Origin: Dyella monticola
GTDB lineage: Bacteria; Pseudomonadota; Gammaproteobacteria; Xanthomonadales; Rhodanobacteraceae
Direction: 5' to 3'
Length of the DNA: 64,000 nt
Assembly (NCBI RefSeq): GCF_003363155.1
Contig: NZ_QRBE01000011.1
Location: 1-64,000, forward strand
The stretch's first letter is position 1. Each line of letters starts with the position of its first letter. A model generated the notes under the pieces. The model saw only the letters and a program-made list of their open reading frames with translations. It did no database searches and was not told where the DNA came from. A program made the translations under genes and the position numbers. Below are positions 27,632 through 36,163 of the stretch, piece by piece.

Positions 27632-29533
27632 ATGCATATGCGTAGCGGCCTATGTGCGATCGTTCTGCTCGCAGCCCTGCTGCAGGGTTGCGCGCTGAGC
27701 CGTGCACGGATTCAACGTGCCGACGCCGTCGTAGCCGCCAGCATCGATCGCCAGACAACCTGCGATCGCAGCGATCATTGCGCGACACCTTCGCCCTTGC
27801 TCGATGCCGCCATCCAAGCGTTATCCGATTCGACACCCGACAAGCCCGAGCACGTCGTCACCCTGCTGGACGACAGCGAAGCATCGCTGGCCGCGCGCAT
27901 CAATCTGATCCGCGCCGCGAAGCGTTCGATCGACGTGCAAAGCTACATTTGGGATCAGGATGACCTGGGTCAACTTGCGCTCAATGAGTTAATCGCCGCC
28001 GCACGGCGCGGTGTGCAGGTGCGCATACTCGCCGATCAGCTTTTCTCGTTCGAAGACCCCGCCGTGCTGGCAGCAGTATCCCGGGCCAGCCCCAATCTTC
28101 AGCTACGGCTCTACAACCCCACGTTTCATGCCGCGCACACGCCACCGTTGGAATTTGCAGCCGGCATTCTCTGCTGCTTCATGAAGTTCAACCAGCGCAT
28201 GCACAACAAAGTGATGGTGGTGGACGATGTCATCGGCATTACCGGCGGACGCAATTATCAGGATCGCTATTTCAACTGGGACAACGATTTCGATTATTTG
28301 GACCGCGACGTGATGGTCGGCGGCCCCGCTGCCGAGGACATGGCCAAGAGTTTCAACCTGTTCTGGAATCACAAGCGAGCGGTGCCGCTCACGCATCTGC
28401 GCGATGTGAACCGCCTGATTCTCAGCAGCCCCACGCCACCGCCGTGGCCTGCGCCGCAGTACGTTTATCCTGCCCGGGTGGAAGCCGCGCAGGAGGAGGC
28501 GGAGGATCAGGATTGGCTGGCCAAACACATCTCCAGCCACAGCCTCTACACCAGCAAGGTGGAGTTTTTCAGCGACTTCCCCGCCAAGACCGAACAGCCC
28601 ACGCGACGCGGAGCACGCGAATTCACCGCACACCTGATGCACGTGGTCAGTGATGCGCGCAAGGAGGTGGTGTTGCAGACACCTTACTTGGTGATGAGCC
28701 GACGCGCCGAAAAGATTTTCAAGACGCTGCACCATAACAATCCGCCAGCGCGAATCATTGTCTCAACCAATTCACTCGCATCCACGGATGCATTCGCGGT
28801 ATACGCGCTCACGTACAAGCACGGCAAGAGCTATCTCACCGAGTACGGCTTCAACATTTACGAGCTGAAACCGCGCGCAAGCATTGCGACCGATGCCTAC
28901 CTGCAAGCGAACGTCGAGGACGAAGACGAGGACGACGGCGGCGGTTCCATCACCGACGCGGCAGGCGTCAAGCACCGACGCTTCCCCGGCACTGAACGGC
29001 GTCCGGGCCTGTTTGGAAGCGTGGGCAGGCGCAATCGTCCTGCACCACTGACCAGCCCGGGGCGTCGCTTCGGCCTGCACGCCAAGTCGCTGGTGATTGA
29101 CGACGACATCGGACTGGTCGGCTCGCACAACTTCGATCCACGCTCGGACCACTACAACACCGAAGCCGGCGTGATCGTTTACGACCCTCGTTTTGCCGCC
29201 CAACTGCGCGCCGACATCCTGCAGGCGACCGAGCCGCAGAATGCATGGGTGATCGCGCAACGCAAACCAACCATTCCCGTGCTTGGGCAAATCAGCCAGG
29301 GCATCGGCGATCTATCGGCGAAACTGCCCATCTTCGATATTTGGCCATTTCGCTACGCCACCAGTTACGACTTAACGCCCGGAGCGAATTGTCCGCCGAT
29401 GCTACCGAGCAATGCCGACTTCACTCACTGCTATACCGCTGTGGGTGATTTTCCGGATGTAGCCATTTCGCCCAAGTTGATCTACACGCGGCTTATTACG
29501 GCGTTTGGTGCGGGCGTGAAGGGCGTGCTGTAG
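27632..29533 (+). CDS. phospholipase D / cardiolipin synthase-like lipoprotein
   Basis: Protein of 633 residues with two HKD catalytic motifs: HNKVMVVDD in the first half and HAKSLVIDD in the second. It therefore belongs to the PLD superfamily, like ClsC or related enzymes. The N-terminus is a lipoprotein signal (LLAALLQGC, Cys near residue 21), so it is probably anchored in the envelope and faces the periplasm. An acidic insert (DEDEDDGGG) lies before the second motif. Preceded by a 168-base spacer. Confidence 0.9.
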   Translation: MHMRSGLCAIVLLAALLQGCALSRARIQRADAVVAASIDRQTTCDRSDHCATPSPLLDAAIQALSDSTPDKPEHVVTLLDDSEASLAARINLIRAAKRSIDVQSYIWDQDDLGQLALNELIAAARRGVQVRILADQLFSFEDPAVLAAVSRASPNLQLRLYNPTFHAAHTPPLEFAAGILCCFMKFNQRMHNKVMVVDDVIGITGGRNYQDRYFNWDNDFDYLDRDVMVGGPAAEDMAKSFNLFWNHKRAVPLTHLRDVNRLILSSPTPPPWPAPQYVYPARVEAAQEEAEDQDWLAKHISSHSLYTSKVEFFSDFPAKTEQPTRRGAREFTAHLMHVVSDARKEVVLQTPYLVMSRRAEKIFKTLHHNNPPARIIVSTNSLASTDAFAVYALTYKHGKSYLTEYGFNIYELKPRASIATDAYLQANVEDEDEDDGGGSITDAAGVKHRRFPGTERRPGLFGSVGRRNRPAPLTSPGRRFGLHAKSLVIDDDIGLVGSHNFDPRSDHYNTEAGVIVYDPRFAAQLRADILQATEPQNAWVIAQRKPTIPVLGQISQGIGDLSAKLPIFDIWPFRYATSYDLTPGANCPPMLPSNADFTHCYTAVGDFPDVAISPKLIYTRLITAFGAGVKGVL

Positions 29534-29590
29534 TCATCGCGCTTTTAGAGCCGCGCTATCACCCGTCATCGTCACTCAGGTCTCACCGCC

Positions 29591-29610
29591 ATTCCGGCCT
29601 TCGCCAGAAT
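29591..29610. repeat. degenerate REP-like palindrome
   Basis: ATTCCGGCCTTCGCCAGAAT resembles a single unit of the palindromes at 20.1 and 23.2 kb (ATTC-n-GGC...GCC-n-GAAT). It lies between the PLD gene and the convergent GNAT gene. Confidence 0.45.
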
Positions 29611-29648
29611 AACAACAAGGTAAAACAGACTTACAGAGAAGACACGGC

Positions 29649-30101
29649 TCAAAGCATCTGCTCATACATCAAGTAGCGGCATTCCTCCATGCCGAGCTCC
29701 CGATACGTCCGCTGCGCCCGCGAGTTCTCCGTTTCCACATACAAACGCAAGCCCACGGCACCCGCCTGCTTCGCCCGCGACGCCACATCGCCATACATGG
29801 TGCGGAACACACCACCCCTGCGTGCATCCGGCGCCACGTACACGCTCTGGATCCACCAGAAATCACCATTGCGCCAATCGCTCCATTCGTAGGTCACCAA
29901 TAAGCAACCCACCGGCTGTCCATCACGCTCGGCGACTAGATAAAAGCCGCGCCGCGGTTCGTCGAACACGGCTGCCACGCCGCGCCGCAATAGATCGGGA
30001 TCGAGCCGCTTGTGCTCGGTTTCCCACGCCATGGCGGCGTTCCATTCGGCAACGGCTGTGATATCGCTGCGCTCGGCAGCACGAATGATCAAGGTCGACA
30101 C
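29649..30101 (-). CDS. GNAT family N-acetyltransferase
   Basis: Acetyl-CoA-dependent acetyltransferase of 150 residues. The acetyl-CoA site is in VAPDARRGGVFRTMY (R/Q-x-x-G-x-G/A type) and the C-terminal region LRLYVETENSRAQRTYRELG is classic GNAT. Substrate unknown. It lies 11 bases from the ntrC stop in the same direction and may share the ntrBC transcript. Confidence 0.9.
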   Translation of the reverse strand: MSTLIIRAAERSDITAVAEWNAAMAWETEHKRLDPDLLRRGVAAVFDEPRRGFYLVAERDGQPVGCLLVTYEWSDWRNGDFWWIQSVYVAPDARRGGVFRTMYGDVASRAKQAGAVGLRLYVETENSRAQRTYRELGMEECRYLMYEQML

Positions 30102-30112
30102 ATCTGACTCCG

Positions 30113-31501
30113 TTATTTACGTCGCTCGCGCGAGGCGCCCAGTTTGCGCGTGAGCGTATTGCGGCCCACACCCAGCGCCGTCGCTGCGTGCTGGCGATGC
30201 CCTTCGTTGGCGGCCAACGCCGCCTCCATCAACACACGGTCGAGTGCTTCGCGCGCACGTGTGTGGATATCCGCTTGGCCACGCTCCAGCGCACGCTCGG
30301 CCCAGTCACGCAGTCCATCGGTCCAATCGCCACGCTGCATGTCGGTCGATTTGCCCAGGTCCGCCGGCAGAATTTCCGTGCCCGCGGCAATCACCGCCAT
30401 GCGTCGGCAAAGATTTTCCAGCTCGCGCACGTTACCGGGAAATTCCCGCTGCGCGACCGCCTTCAAGGCCGCCTTGGAAAAACGCTTTGGCGCAAGCTTG
30501 AGTTCGCGCGCAGCGGTGGCCAGAAAATGCTGCGCCAGCAGTGGAATATCACTGCGACGCTGGCGCAGCGGTGGCAGCTCGATGCGCACCACATCCAGGC
30601 GATGTTTGAGATCGGCGCGGAATTGGCCGGCCGCGACACGCGCATCCAGATCCTGATGCGTGGCAGCGACGATGCGCACATTGCAGCGAATCAATTCGCG
30701 TCCGCCCACCCGATAAAACTCGCCGCCGGCCAGCACGCGCAACAGCCGCGTCTGCAGGATCAACGGCATATCACCGATTTCATCCAAAAATAGCGTACCG
30801 CCTTCAGCCTGCTCGAAACGTCCCGCCACGCGCCGTGTCGCGCCCGTGAACGCGCCGGCTTCGTGGCCGAATAATTCGCTCTCCAGCAATTCGCTGGGAA
30901 TGGCCGCGGTGTTCAACGCGACGAACGGCTTGCTATGGCGCGCGCTTTCTTCATGCAGCGCGCGCGCCACCAGTTCTTTGCCGGTGCCCGTCTCACCCGT
31001 CACCAGCACGTTCAGATCGCTGGCAGCAACGCGACCGATGAGACGGAACACTTCGCGCATGGCCGGGCTTTCACCGAGCAATGCATGCGCGGGTACCGCC
31101 GTGACAGGCGCAACCTCCATATGAGGCACGTCGGCCAGCGCACGCTGTACCGCCGCAAGCGCTTGGTCCAAATCGAACGGTTTGGCGAGGTAATCCACGG
31201 CACCCGCACGATAGGCCGCCGCCGTTGTCGCCACATCCGTGTACGCACTCATCACGATGACCGGCCCGATCGATTGCGCGCGTAGTGCATCCAGCAGCGC
31301 AAGCCCGCCTTCGCCAGGCATGCGCACATCGGTGATCACCAGTGCCGGTGTTGCTTCGCCAAGTGCTTTGCGCATGCCTGCCGCATCTTCAAATTCGCGC
31401 ACCTCCAGCCCGGCATCGCGCAGCGCTTCGGCAAGCACGAACCGCACGCCGCGGTCGTCATCGACGATCCAGATACCCGATCGGTCATCGGACTTAGCCA
31501 T
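30113..31501 (-). CDS. ntrC: nitrogen regulation response regulator NtrC
   Basis: Sigma-54 activator of 462 residues. The receiver domain (1-120) has the phospho-acceptor Asp in ITDVRMPG. The AAA+ domain has Walker A GETGTGKE, the sigma-54 contact loop GAFTGA and FLDEIGDM. The C-terminal Fis-type helix-turn-helix (HRQHAATALGVGRNTLTRKL) binds NtrC boxes. The ATG lies within the end of ntrB, an 8-base overlap. Confidence 0.95.
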   Translation of the reverse strand: MAKSDDRSGIWIVDDDRGVRFVLAEALRDAGLEVREFEDAAGMRKALGEATPALVITDVRMPGEGGLALLDALRAQSIGPVIVMSAYTDVATTAAAYRAGAVDYLAKPFDLDQALAAVQRALADVPHMEVAPVTAVPAHALLGESPAMREVFRLIGRVAASDLNVLVTGETGTGKELVARALHEESARHSKPFVALNTAAIPSELLESELFGHEAGAFTGATRRVAGRFEQAEGGTLFLDEIGDMPLILQTRLLRVLAGGEFYRVGGRELIRCNVRIVAATHQDLDARVAAGQFRADLKHRLDVVRIELPPLRQRRSDIPLLAQHFLATAARELKLAPKRFSKAALKAVAQREFPGNVRELENLCRRMAVIAAGTEILPADLGKSTDMQRGDWTDGLRDWAERALERGQADIHTRAREALDRVLMEAALAANEGHRQHAATALGVGRNTLTRKLGASRERRK

Positions 31502-32531
31502 GCAGGCGCCCCGTCGGTGCGGCCACGCCTGCGCGCGGCGGCAGCGGTAGATAGAGTGAGAACACTGTTTCGCCAGGCCGGCTTGCATAACGCAGCTCAC
31601 CGCCGTGCTCGTGCGCGATTTCGCGCGATAACGCCAGGCCCAGACCGGTGCCGTCCACGCGCCCCGATACCAGCGGTTCGAATAAGGTGTCGCGCACATT
31701 CACCGCTACGCCCGGGCCGTCATCAATCACGTCCAGCCGCAGGGCGCTACGGAACATGCGCTCACCCAGACGCACACCGTGTTCCACACGGCTGCGCAAC
31801 GTGAGTGTTTTGGCACCGGCTTCGATCGCGTTGCGCACGAGGTTGAGCATCACTTGCTGCAAGCGATCGGCATCGCCGTGCACATCTGGCAAGCTCGGAT
31901 CGTAATCATGACGTATGCGCGGCGGCGAAGGTTCCGCCTCGATCAATTCGCTCAGCCGTTCGAGCAACAGGTGAAGATTCACTGCACCCAATCGCGGCGC
32001 GCCATCATGATGCAGCAGGCGATTGGCCAACGCAGCGAGCCGATCCGCTTCGGCGATCACCATGCCCGCCAGTGCCTGCATGTGCGGATCGTCCAGTCGA
32101 CGCTGCAATAACTGCGCGGCACCACGCAAGCCGGCCAGCGGGTTCTTCACTTCGTGCGCAAAGCCGCGCAACGTGGCAGACAGCGGCGACACCGTCGACG
32201 TCGCTTCAGCGAGCACATGCACTTCCACCAACAGATTGCCCGAGTCGATCGGCTGCAGCGAGACGTCCACGCGCGCACTGCCCTGTCCGCCCGGCACCAT
32301 CACACCACGGCATTGCACCGACCGTTGCTCGACCAAACTGCGCGCGGCCTGCTCCGCCACCCCCGCATCCTGTAGCAAACCCATCAGCGGCTGCCCCTGC
32401 GCATGCCGCAAGCCCAGCCCCAGCCATTCCGCCAGCGCCGGATTGATCCATTGCACCCGCAACTGCGCATCGACCACCGCCAATCCGGTCGACAACTGCT
32501 CAGCCCAGCGCTGGGGAGGGTGCTCGCTCAT
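31494..32531 (-). CDS. ntrB: nitrogen regulation sensor kinase NtrB
   Basis: Histidine kinase/phosphatase partner of NtrC, about 345 residues. A PAS domain (about 10-110) is followed by the HisKA box GFAHEVKNPLAG (phospho-His) and an ATPase domain with DDGPGV and GTGLGLALS. It has no membrane segment, as expected for cytoplasmic NtrB. The ATG at 32531 is preferred over a TTG at 32567, because two NtrC-box-like sequences fill the interval. No Shine-Dalgarno sequence is visible. Confidence 0.95.
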   Translation of the reverse strand: MSEHPPQRWAEQLSTGLAVVDAQLRVQWINPALAEWLGLGLRHAQGQPLMGLLQDAGVAEQAARSLVEQRSVQCRGVMVPGGQGSARVDVSLQPIDSGNLLVEVHVLAEATSTVSPLSATLRGFAHEVKNPLAGLRGAAQLLQRRLDDPHMQALAGMVIAEADRLAALANRLLHHDGAPRLGAVNLHLLLERLSELIEAEPSPPRIRHDYDPSLPDVHGDADRLQQVMLNLVRNAIEAGAKTLTLRSRVEHGVRLGERMFRSALRLDVIDDGPGVAVNVRDTLFEPLVSGRVDGTGLGLALSREIAHEHGGELRYASRPGETVFSLYLPLPPRAGVAAPTGRLHG

Positions 32532-32566
32532 TGCACCAATAATGGACAATGCGCCCGGTTGGTGCA
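32532..32566 (-). promoter_or_regulatory. two tandem NtrC-box-like sites upstream of ntrB
   Basis: TGCGCCCGGTTGGTGCA (32550-32566) and TGCACCAATAATGGACA (32532-32548) each resemble the NtrC operator TGCACCAAWWTGGTGCA. The first has a perfect right half, the second a perfect left half. They sit 18 bases apart, directly before the ATG. Autoregulation of ntrBC by NtrC is known in other bacteria; here it is inferred. Confidence 0.55.
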
Positions 32567-32615
32567 AATGGCGGCATGCCCGTCAACGAACCCCTAGATA
32601 CCGATGGACAGAACA

Positions 32616-32800
32616 CCAAAGTTTGTATGTGCCTATACAAACTTTGGAAAACCACCGATTCACAAACTTTGCTGTTCGATCTCAACGGATAGGGCTGCCG
32701 AACGCGTATGCTTATGAATTTATTGATATTCCTAAAACTACTGGGGTTTGCTTGGTACCTGGTTCTCACAGTCCGAGCGTCAAACACATACTTTGCTGTT
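32616..32800. repeat. cluster of CACAAACTTTG words with a 13-bp inverted repeat
   Basis: CCAAAGTTTGTAT (32616-32628) and ATACAAACTTTGG (32635-32647) form a perfect inverted pair with a 6-base loop. CACAAACTTTGCTGTT at 32661-32676 recurs as CACATACTTTGCTGTT at 32785-32800. These words mark the left edge of the accessory island and are close to words at 39.8-39.98 kb. Confidence 0.6.
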
Positions 32801-32919
32801 TTTCTTGGAACTGTGGCCAGGAGCAGCAGACCCCATCGGATATCGATACCGACGCAACTGGACAGGCCTTTTCCACGCCATCCCTTCAGATTCCCTGCGG
32901 CGTTTATTTCGAGACCGAC

Positions 32920-33120
32920 ATGACACAGTCAGATCGGCTCGAAAGGGTGCTTAGGGACGCAGCTGGAGAAGTTGGCTTACGACCGGCGCTTTGCCGGGAG
33001 CTGTTGCGCAGCGAGACATTTGTCCTAGCAATTGCGCCCGATGGGGCAAAGGCGACCATTTGGAACAGCAAGATCGTCGCATGGATCCGCTTTGATGGAG
33101 TGCATGTCATCCCGGTTTGA
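32920..33120 (+). pseudogene. N-terminal remnant of an SseB-like protein
   Basis: 66 codons from ATG 32920. The order LERVLRDAAGEVGLRPALC, ELLRSETFVLA and a final DGVHVIPV resembles the first part of SseB-family (enhanced serine sensitivity) proteins, which run to 130-250 residues. The frame stops right after VIPV, where family members continue. It is likely a broken cassette or chromosomal gene. The frame stays open upstream but without a plausible start. Confidence 0.4.
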
Positions 33121-33405
33121 TTCGCAGTACATCTACACCCCAAAGCTCGTTTGCCGGAACGGCTATCTTGAGGGGCGTTGGCGGATTCGGACACTAGTCC
33201 CCATGACGGTCGCTCCAGTGGGGTCAAAGACCTAGACACTAGCTGGAAAGCAGTCGTGGCCACGCCGTCTTTGCGGCAGATTGTTAGCCGGACGTCGAGT
33301 CGATAGAGTTGTGCGGAATCAGTCGTTTATCGGCCGCGTTCAGAAAGGCGGCAAGGATGTATAACCGGACGTCGTCGTCCGTCTATTAGGTAGTTAGGTA
33401 GTGCA
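33121..33405. other. gene-free spacer at the left end of the cassette array
   Basis: No gene is recognised. GTTAGCC near 33282 looks like the end of a reversed attC but no partner half can be found. CCGGACGTCG occurs twice (about 33287 and 33366). TAGTTAGGT lies just before the first cassette gene and may be the edge of a decayed recombination site. Confidence 0.3.
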
Positions 33406-33828
33406 ATGAATCGCATATGGCCATGCATATATTTAGTACTGTTTGTAATCTTTTTTCTGCTCGGCGCGGGCGTGTTGGGCAAGGATTACGGTAATACCAA
33501 CGTTGACTGGATCTTAGTGTCGGTAGTATTTGTCATAGCCCTAGTCTTCCCGTCGTGGATGATCTCATCAGCGCGCTTGCGAACAAGAAGTCGTCTTCCT
33601 CGCGCCTCTTTTTCGAGGGCACCCTCTATCAGCTGGCGGACCGACCCCTTGCAATGCCTTCGCACGGGTAATTTGTTGCTCGGTGGCTATGTTCTTGGAT
33701 CATTGATTACGTTGCCGCATGTCAACTCACAGGGTGTGATGTGTGTGTGGTTACTGGCAGCCATGCTGCTTGGTTTTTTAATTGGCGAATTTGTCGCGCT
33801 GAAGAAGTTCCGTGGCAGCATTACCTAA
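33406..33828 (+). CDS. cassette gene A: small membrane protein
   Basis: Protein of 140 residues with about four hydrophobic segments (near 5-25, 35-52, 90-105 and 112-130) and a basic central loop. No family recognised. Its TAA stop lies inside the attC that follows, as is usual for integron cassettes. It has the same orientation as that attC. Confidence 0.7.
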   Translation: MNRIWPCIYLVLFVIFFLLGAGVLGKDYGNTNVDWILVSVVFVIALVFPSWMISSARLRTRSRLPRASFSRAPSISWRTDPLQCLRTGNLLLGGYVLGSLITLPHVNSQGVMCVWLLAAMLLGFLIGEFVALKKFRGSIT

Positions 33829-33879
33829 CTACTCATTCAAGGCGGACGCCTACGGCGCCGCTTAACTCAGGCGTTAGAG
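33824..33879 (+). repeat. attC site 1, forward
   Basis: Starts CCTAAC and ends GTTAGAG (RYYYAAC...GTTRRRY form) with an internal imperfect stem GGCGGACGCC/GGCGCCGCTTAA. It is the only one of the seven sites oriented to the right. Confidence 0.9.
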
Positions 33880-33897
33880 ACAACAAGGAGCACAGCC

Positions 33898-34152
33898 ATG
33901 GATCGCTCTCCCTACCAAACACGAATGACAAAATTCGTTGTAGCAGGCGGCATCTATGCTGTTGCATTTCCAGCTGCCATCAAATATTTCGCCGCACCCA
34001 AAGAATATTACTTCGTGTATTTCAGTACGCTGGTCATTCTGTATTGCTTAGCAGCAGGCTTGGACGCAGTGTGGGTGGTGGCCTCAACCGGTCGATGCAA
34101 CACACTAACGCCTGAGTTAAGCGGCTCGCGGTTAGCGCGTCCGCTTGAATGA
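33898..34152 (+). CDS. cassette gene B: small membrane protein
   Basis: Protein of 84 residues preceded by AAGGAG. It has two hydrophobic segments (about 12-30 and 38-62). The last 16 or so residues and the stop come from the reversed attC 2, so the original C-terminus may be lost. It is the piece lying between the forward and reversed parts of the array. Family unknown. Confidence 0.6.
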   Translation: MDRSPYQTRMTKFVVAGGIYAVAFPAAIKYFAAPKEYYFVYFSTLVILYCLAAGLDAVWVVASTGRCNTLTPELSGSRLARPLE

Positions 34153-34162
34153 ATTGTTAGGC
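34104..34162 (-). repeat. attC site 2, reverse
   Basis: Begins ACTAACGCCTGAGTTAAGC and ends GAATTGTTAGGC. The central stem is longer (TCGCGGTTAGCGCG). It serves cassette gene C, whose TAA stop falls within it. Confidence 0.92.
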
Positions 34163-34573
34163 AGACCGGATAACGTCAACAATTTTTGAGCCTTTAGTGA
34201 CGATAGTTGGCTTGCCTAGAGCGTCCAACATATCAGAAGGTAGGTGACTTGCTGCACTGATTTTATGCATAAGTGGACCATTGCAACCTGGAAAATATAG
34301 GACGGTGTTACCCAGGGTGAGTAGATGGGCAAGGCCGTCCCAGAGCCTTGGGTCTTTGCAAGGGCGTTCGACGGTTATGTTGTGGATTTGGTCAGATAAA
34401 ACATCGACTGCGGAGAGAAACAAGTCGCAGGAATCGTTAGGTCCAAACACCAGGCACCAAAGATTTTGCTCAAGCTCGGATAGATATGGCGAGAAGGTGT
34501 TACGAATACACGCGCGTGGCAGGCCCGAAGGCTGGCCGAGTTCGAAAGTTTGAAGGTAAACATCGAAGCTCAT
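34157..34573 (-). CDS. cassette gene C: protein of unknown function
   Basis: Protein of 138 residues, no signal or membrane segment. Its opening MSFDVYLQTFELGQ and the LSAVDVLSDQIHNI region suggest a small soluble alpha/beta protein. I do not recognise a family. The stop is supplied by attC 2. ATG 34573 lies 5 bases from attC 3, so there is no room for its own promoter. Confidence 0.7.
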   Translation of the reverse strand: MSFDVYLQTFELGQPSGLPRACIRNTFSPYLSELEQNLWCLVFGPNDSCDLFLSAVDVLSDQIHNITVERPCKDPRLWDGLAHLLTLGNTVLYFPGCNGPLMHKISAASHLPSDMLDALGKPTIVTKGSKIVDVIRSA

Positions 34574-34578
34574 AACTG

Positions 34579-34634
34579 CCTAACGCTGGAGTTAAGCGGC
34601 GGCGAAGCCGTCCGCCTTGAACGAACTGTTAGCC
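34579..34634 (-). repeat. attC site 3, reverse
   Basis: CCTAACGCTGGAGTTAAGC at the left, GTTAGCC at the right. It is slightly diverged from the others (CTGG for CCTG). It serves cassette gene D. Confidence 0.9.
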
Positions 34635-35381
34635 CTGAGCCTCAGCGATCACGGAGCGCGTGTGTTCAACGCATGCTCCTGCAATACGCGACAAGAGCTC
34701 GGGCGCCTCTTGCGAATACAACACTTTGGTTGGAACGAGACGGCGCTTAACAACTGGTACGAACAACAGACATTCGTAGTGGATGCGACCAATTAGCCAG
34801 ATCAATCGGACCCGAAATTTCTGTGTGGGCTGCAAGCTCTCGAAGAAATTCTCCGGTAGTCGAATGCCATCACCAAGGTGCCGCTCGATGGGATCTTGCC
34901 CTTGCTCGATGAGCTGAGCAAGACGCGACTGGAGCTGAGGCATGTCCCATTTATGGGAGATGTCGTTGCGAATTCGTCGCAGGCGATCGAGCTCAGTCAG
35001 AAGGTCGGCGCTCAGCCAGCTGAAGGCGTATGCGACTTGTATCCGCTGCGAGAGGCGCGAGAGCGGCCCGAAGCCGTTGAGCAGCTCGTTGCGCCCTCCC
35101 GGTATACCCTCGGGCATTTCGCGCTTGAACATTTCTTTGAGTTGGTCATCCGCATAGGCACATGCGATGACAGCCAGGGACAGCGGGCTCTCACTGACAA
35201 GCAAAGACAAGAGCTTTTTGAGCTCTTCAATTGGTGAGTTCAAAGCATTCATTTCATTCACCAACTCACGCGCCTGATGAGCCTCGAAAGCTGCGGAATA
35301 GTTACGAAAAACCTGAAGTCCGTTCTTCTCTCCGTCCGAGAGGTTCATAGCCGCGATATCGGAATCCCAGAAGTCGGTCAT
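34629..35381 (-). CDS. cassette gene D: MltR-like protein
   Basis: Protein of 250 residues. The middle part resembles the MltR (mannitol operon repressor) family: ELLNGFGPLSRLSQRIQVAY followed by LDRLRRIRNDISH. MltR-like proteins also turn up as stand-alone genes of unknown role on mobile DNA, so a sugar-regulatory function should not be assumed. The stop lies in attC 3. Confidence 0.7.
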   Translation of the reverse strand: MTDFWDSDIAAMNLSDGEKNGLQVFRNYSAAFEAHQARELVNEMNALNSPIEELKKLLSLLVSESPLSLAVIACAYADDQLKEMFKREMPEGIPGGRNELLNGFGPLSRLSQRIQVAYAFSWLSADLLTELDRLRRIRNDISHKWDMPQLQSRLAQLIEQGQDPIERHLGDGIRLPENFFESLQPTQKFRVRLIWLIGRIHYECLLFVPVVKRRLVPTKVLYSQEAPELLSRIAGACVEHTRSVIAEAQG

Positions 35382-35385
35382 AGGG

Positions 35386-35441
35386 GCTAACGCCTGAGTT
35401 AAGCGGCGCCGAAGGCGTCCGCCTTGAACGAGTAGTTAGGG
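35386..35441 (-). repeat. attC site 4, reverse
   Basis: CTAACGCCTGAGTTAAGC at the left, GAGTAGTTAGGG at the right, with central GGCGCCGAAGGCGTCC. It serves cassette gene E. Confidence 0.93.
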
Positions 35442-35897
35442 CGCGTTGCCAAAGAATGTGGCTGTGTGCTCACTAACCCATAGTGCAACCTGTGATGCAA
35501 TCTTGTCATACGCGCTGCTTTGCTGCTTAGGATAGCTGCCGGAATTGGCGTTGTCTGGGCCAAAAACAAACCAATGGTCTTTCCTAGAAAATCCGTCAGG
35601 GCCGAGCCTGCCCCGGTGATCGGGCTGGCAATGACCCACTGTTAATGAAGACTCATCGAGAGAGTTGCCGGCATTCGCCCAGAGCTGCTGTAACTCACGA
35701 ATATGTTGATCGGAAATGCGGCCGGCCTCAACGTAAAAGCTGCCGCCGTACTTGTTGAAGAAGATCATCAGCATCTGATGCTCCTCGTTGGCTCGACGTT
35801 TGAAGTGCGGAAAGCTTCCTTTGAACCCAAGAGCACGAATTTGGGGAACGACAAAGTGCTTGAGGGCTCTTTGCATGTTCTCGCGATCAACCGTCAT
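35436..35897 (-). CDS. cassette gene E: DUF4304-like protein
   Basis: Protein of 153 residues. The start region (RALKHFVVPQIRALGFKGS and the following basic HFKRR) resembles DUF4304 proteins, which are common cassette and accessory genes of unknown role. The start at 35897 is just inside the cassette. The frame runs on through attC 5 into cassette F without a stop, giving a 218-codon fusion frame that I do not favour. The stop lies in attC 4. Confidence 0.7.
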   Translation of the reverse strand: MTVDRENMQRALKHFVVPQIRALGFKGSFPHFKRRANEEHQMLMIFFNKYGGSFYVEAGRISDQHIRELQQLWANAGNSLDESSLTVGHCQPDHRGRLGPDGFSRKDHWFVFGPDNANSGSYPKQQSSAYDKIASQVALWVSEHTATFFGNAP

Positions 35898-35903
35898 ATA
35901 AAC

Positions 35904-35962
35904 CCTAACGCCTGAGTTAAGCGGCGCGCGGATAGCGCGTCCGCTTGGACGAATTGTTAGGC
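35904..35962 (-). repeat. attC site 5, reverse
   Basis: CTAACGCCTGAGTTAAGC at the left, GAATTGTTAGGC at the right, with central GCGCGCGGATAGCGCGTCC, nearly the same stem as attC 2. Confidence 0.93.
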
Positions 35963-36092
35963 ACCAACCCGCGGCACCCAGTACATAACCTTTTGCACAC
36001 CGCCATTCTCCGACACGCCGGGTGTACCAGCCAGCTGACTTACCCGCGCTTCGACTTGAGAAGCTCGCCATATTTTCCCAGTGGATGCTCAT
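35963..36092 (-). other. cassette F: very short cassette
   Basis: Only about 135 bases separate attC 5 and attC 6. The minus strand has a frame from ATG 36092 (MSIHWENMASFSSRSAGKSA) that reads through attC 5 into gene E. It may be a 45-codon peptide without its own stop, or a non-coding cassette, possibly carrying a promoter. Unresolved. Confidence 0.4.
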
Positions 36093-36097
36093 CGCTG

Positions 36098-36153
36098 CCT
36101 AACGCCTGAGTTAAGCGGCGCCAGAGGCGTCCGCCTTGAATGAATTGTTAGAC
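36098..36153 (-). repeat. attC site 6, reverse
   Basis: CCTAACGCCTGAGTTAAGC at the left, GAATTGTTAGAC at the right, with central GGCGCCAGAGGCGTCC. It serves cassette gene G. Confidence 0.93.
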
Positions 36154-36163
36154 ACCAGGCACG

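Noticed and set aside
32023-33120. A 365-codon rightward frame beginning inside ntrB
   Set aside because: Most of it is antisense to the clear kinase gene. Only the last part, from about 32920, looks like real protein, and that is listed as the SseB-like remnant.
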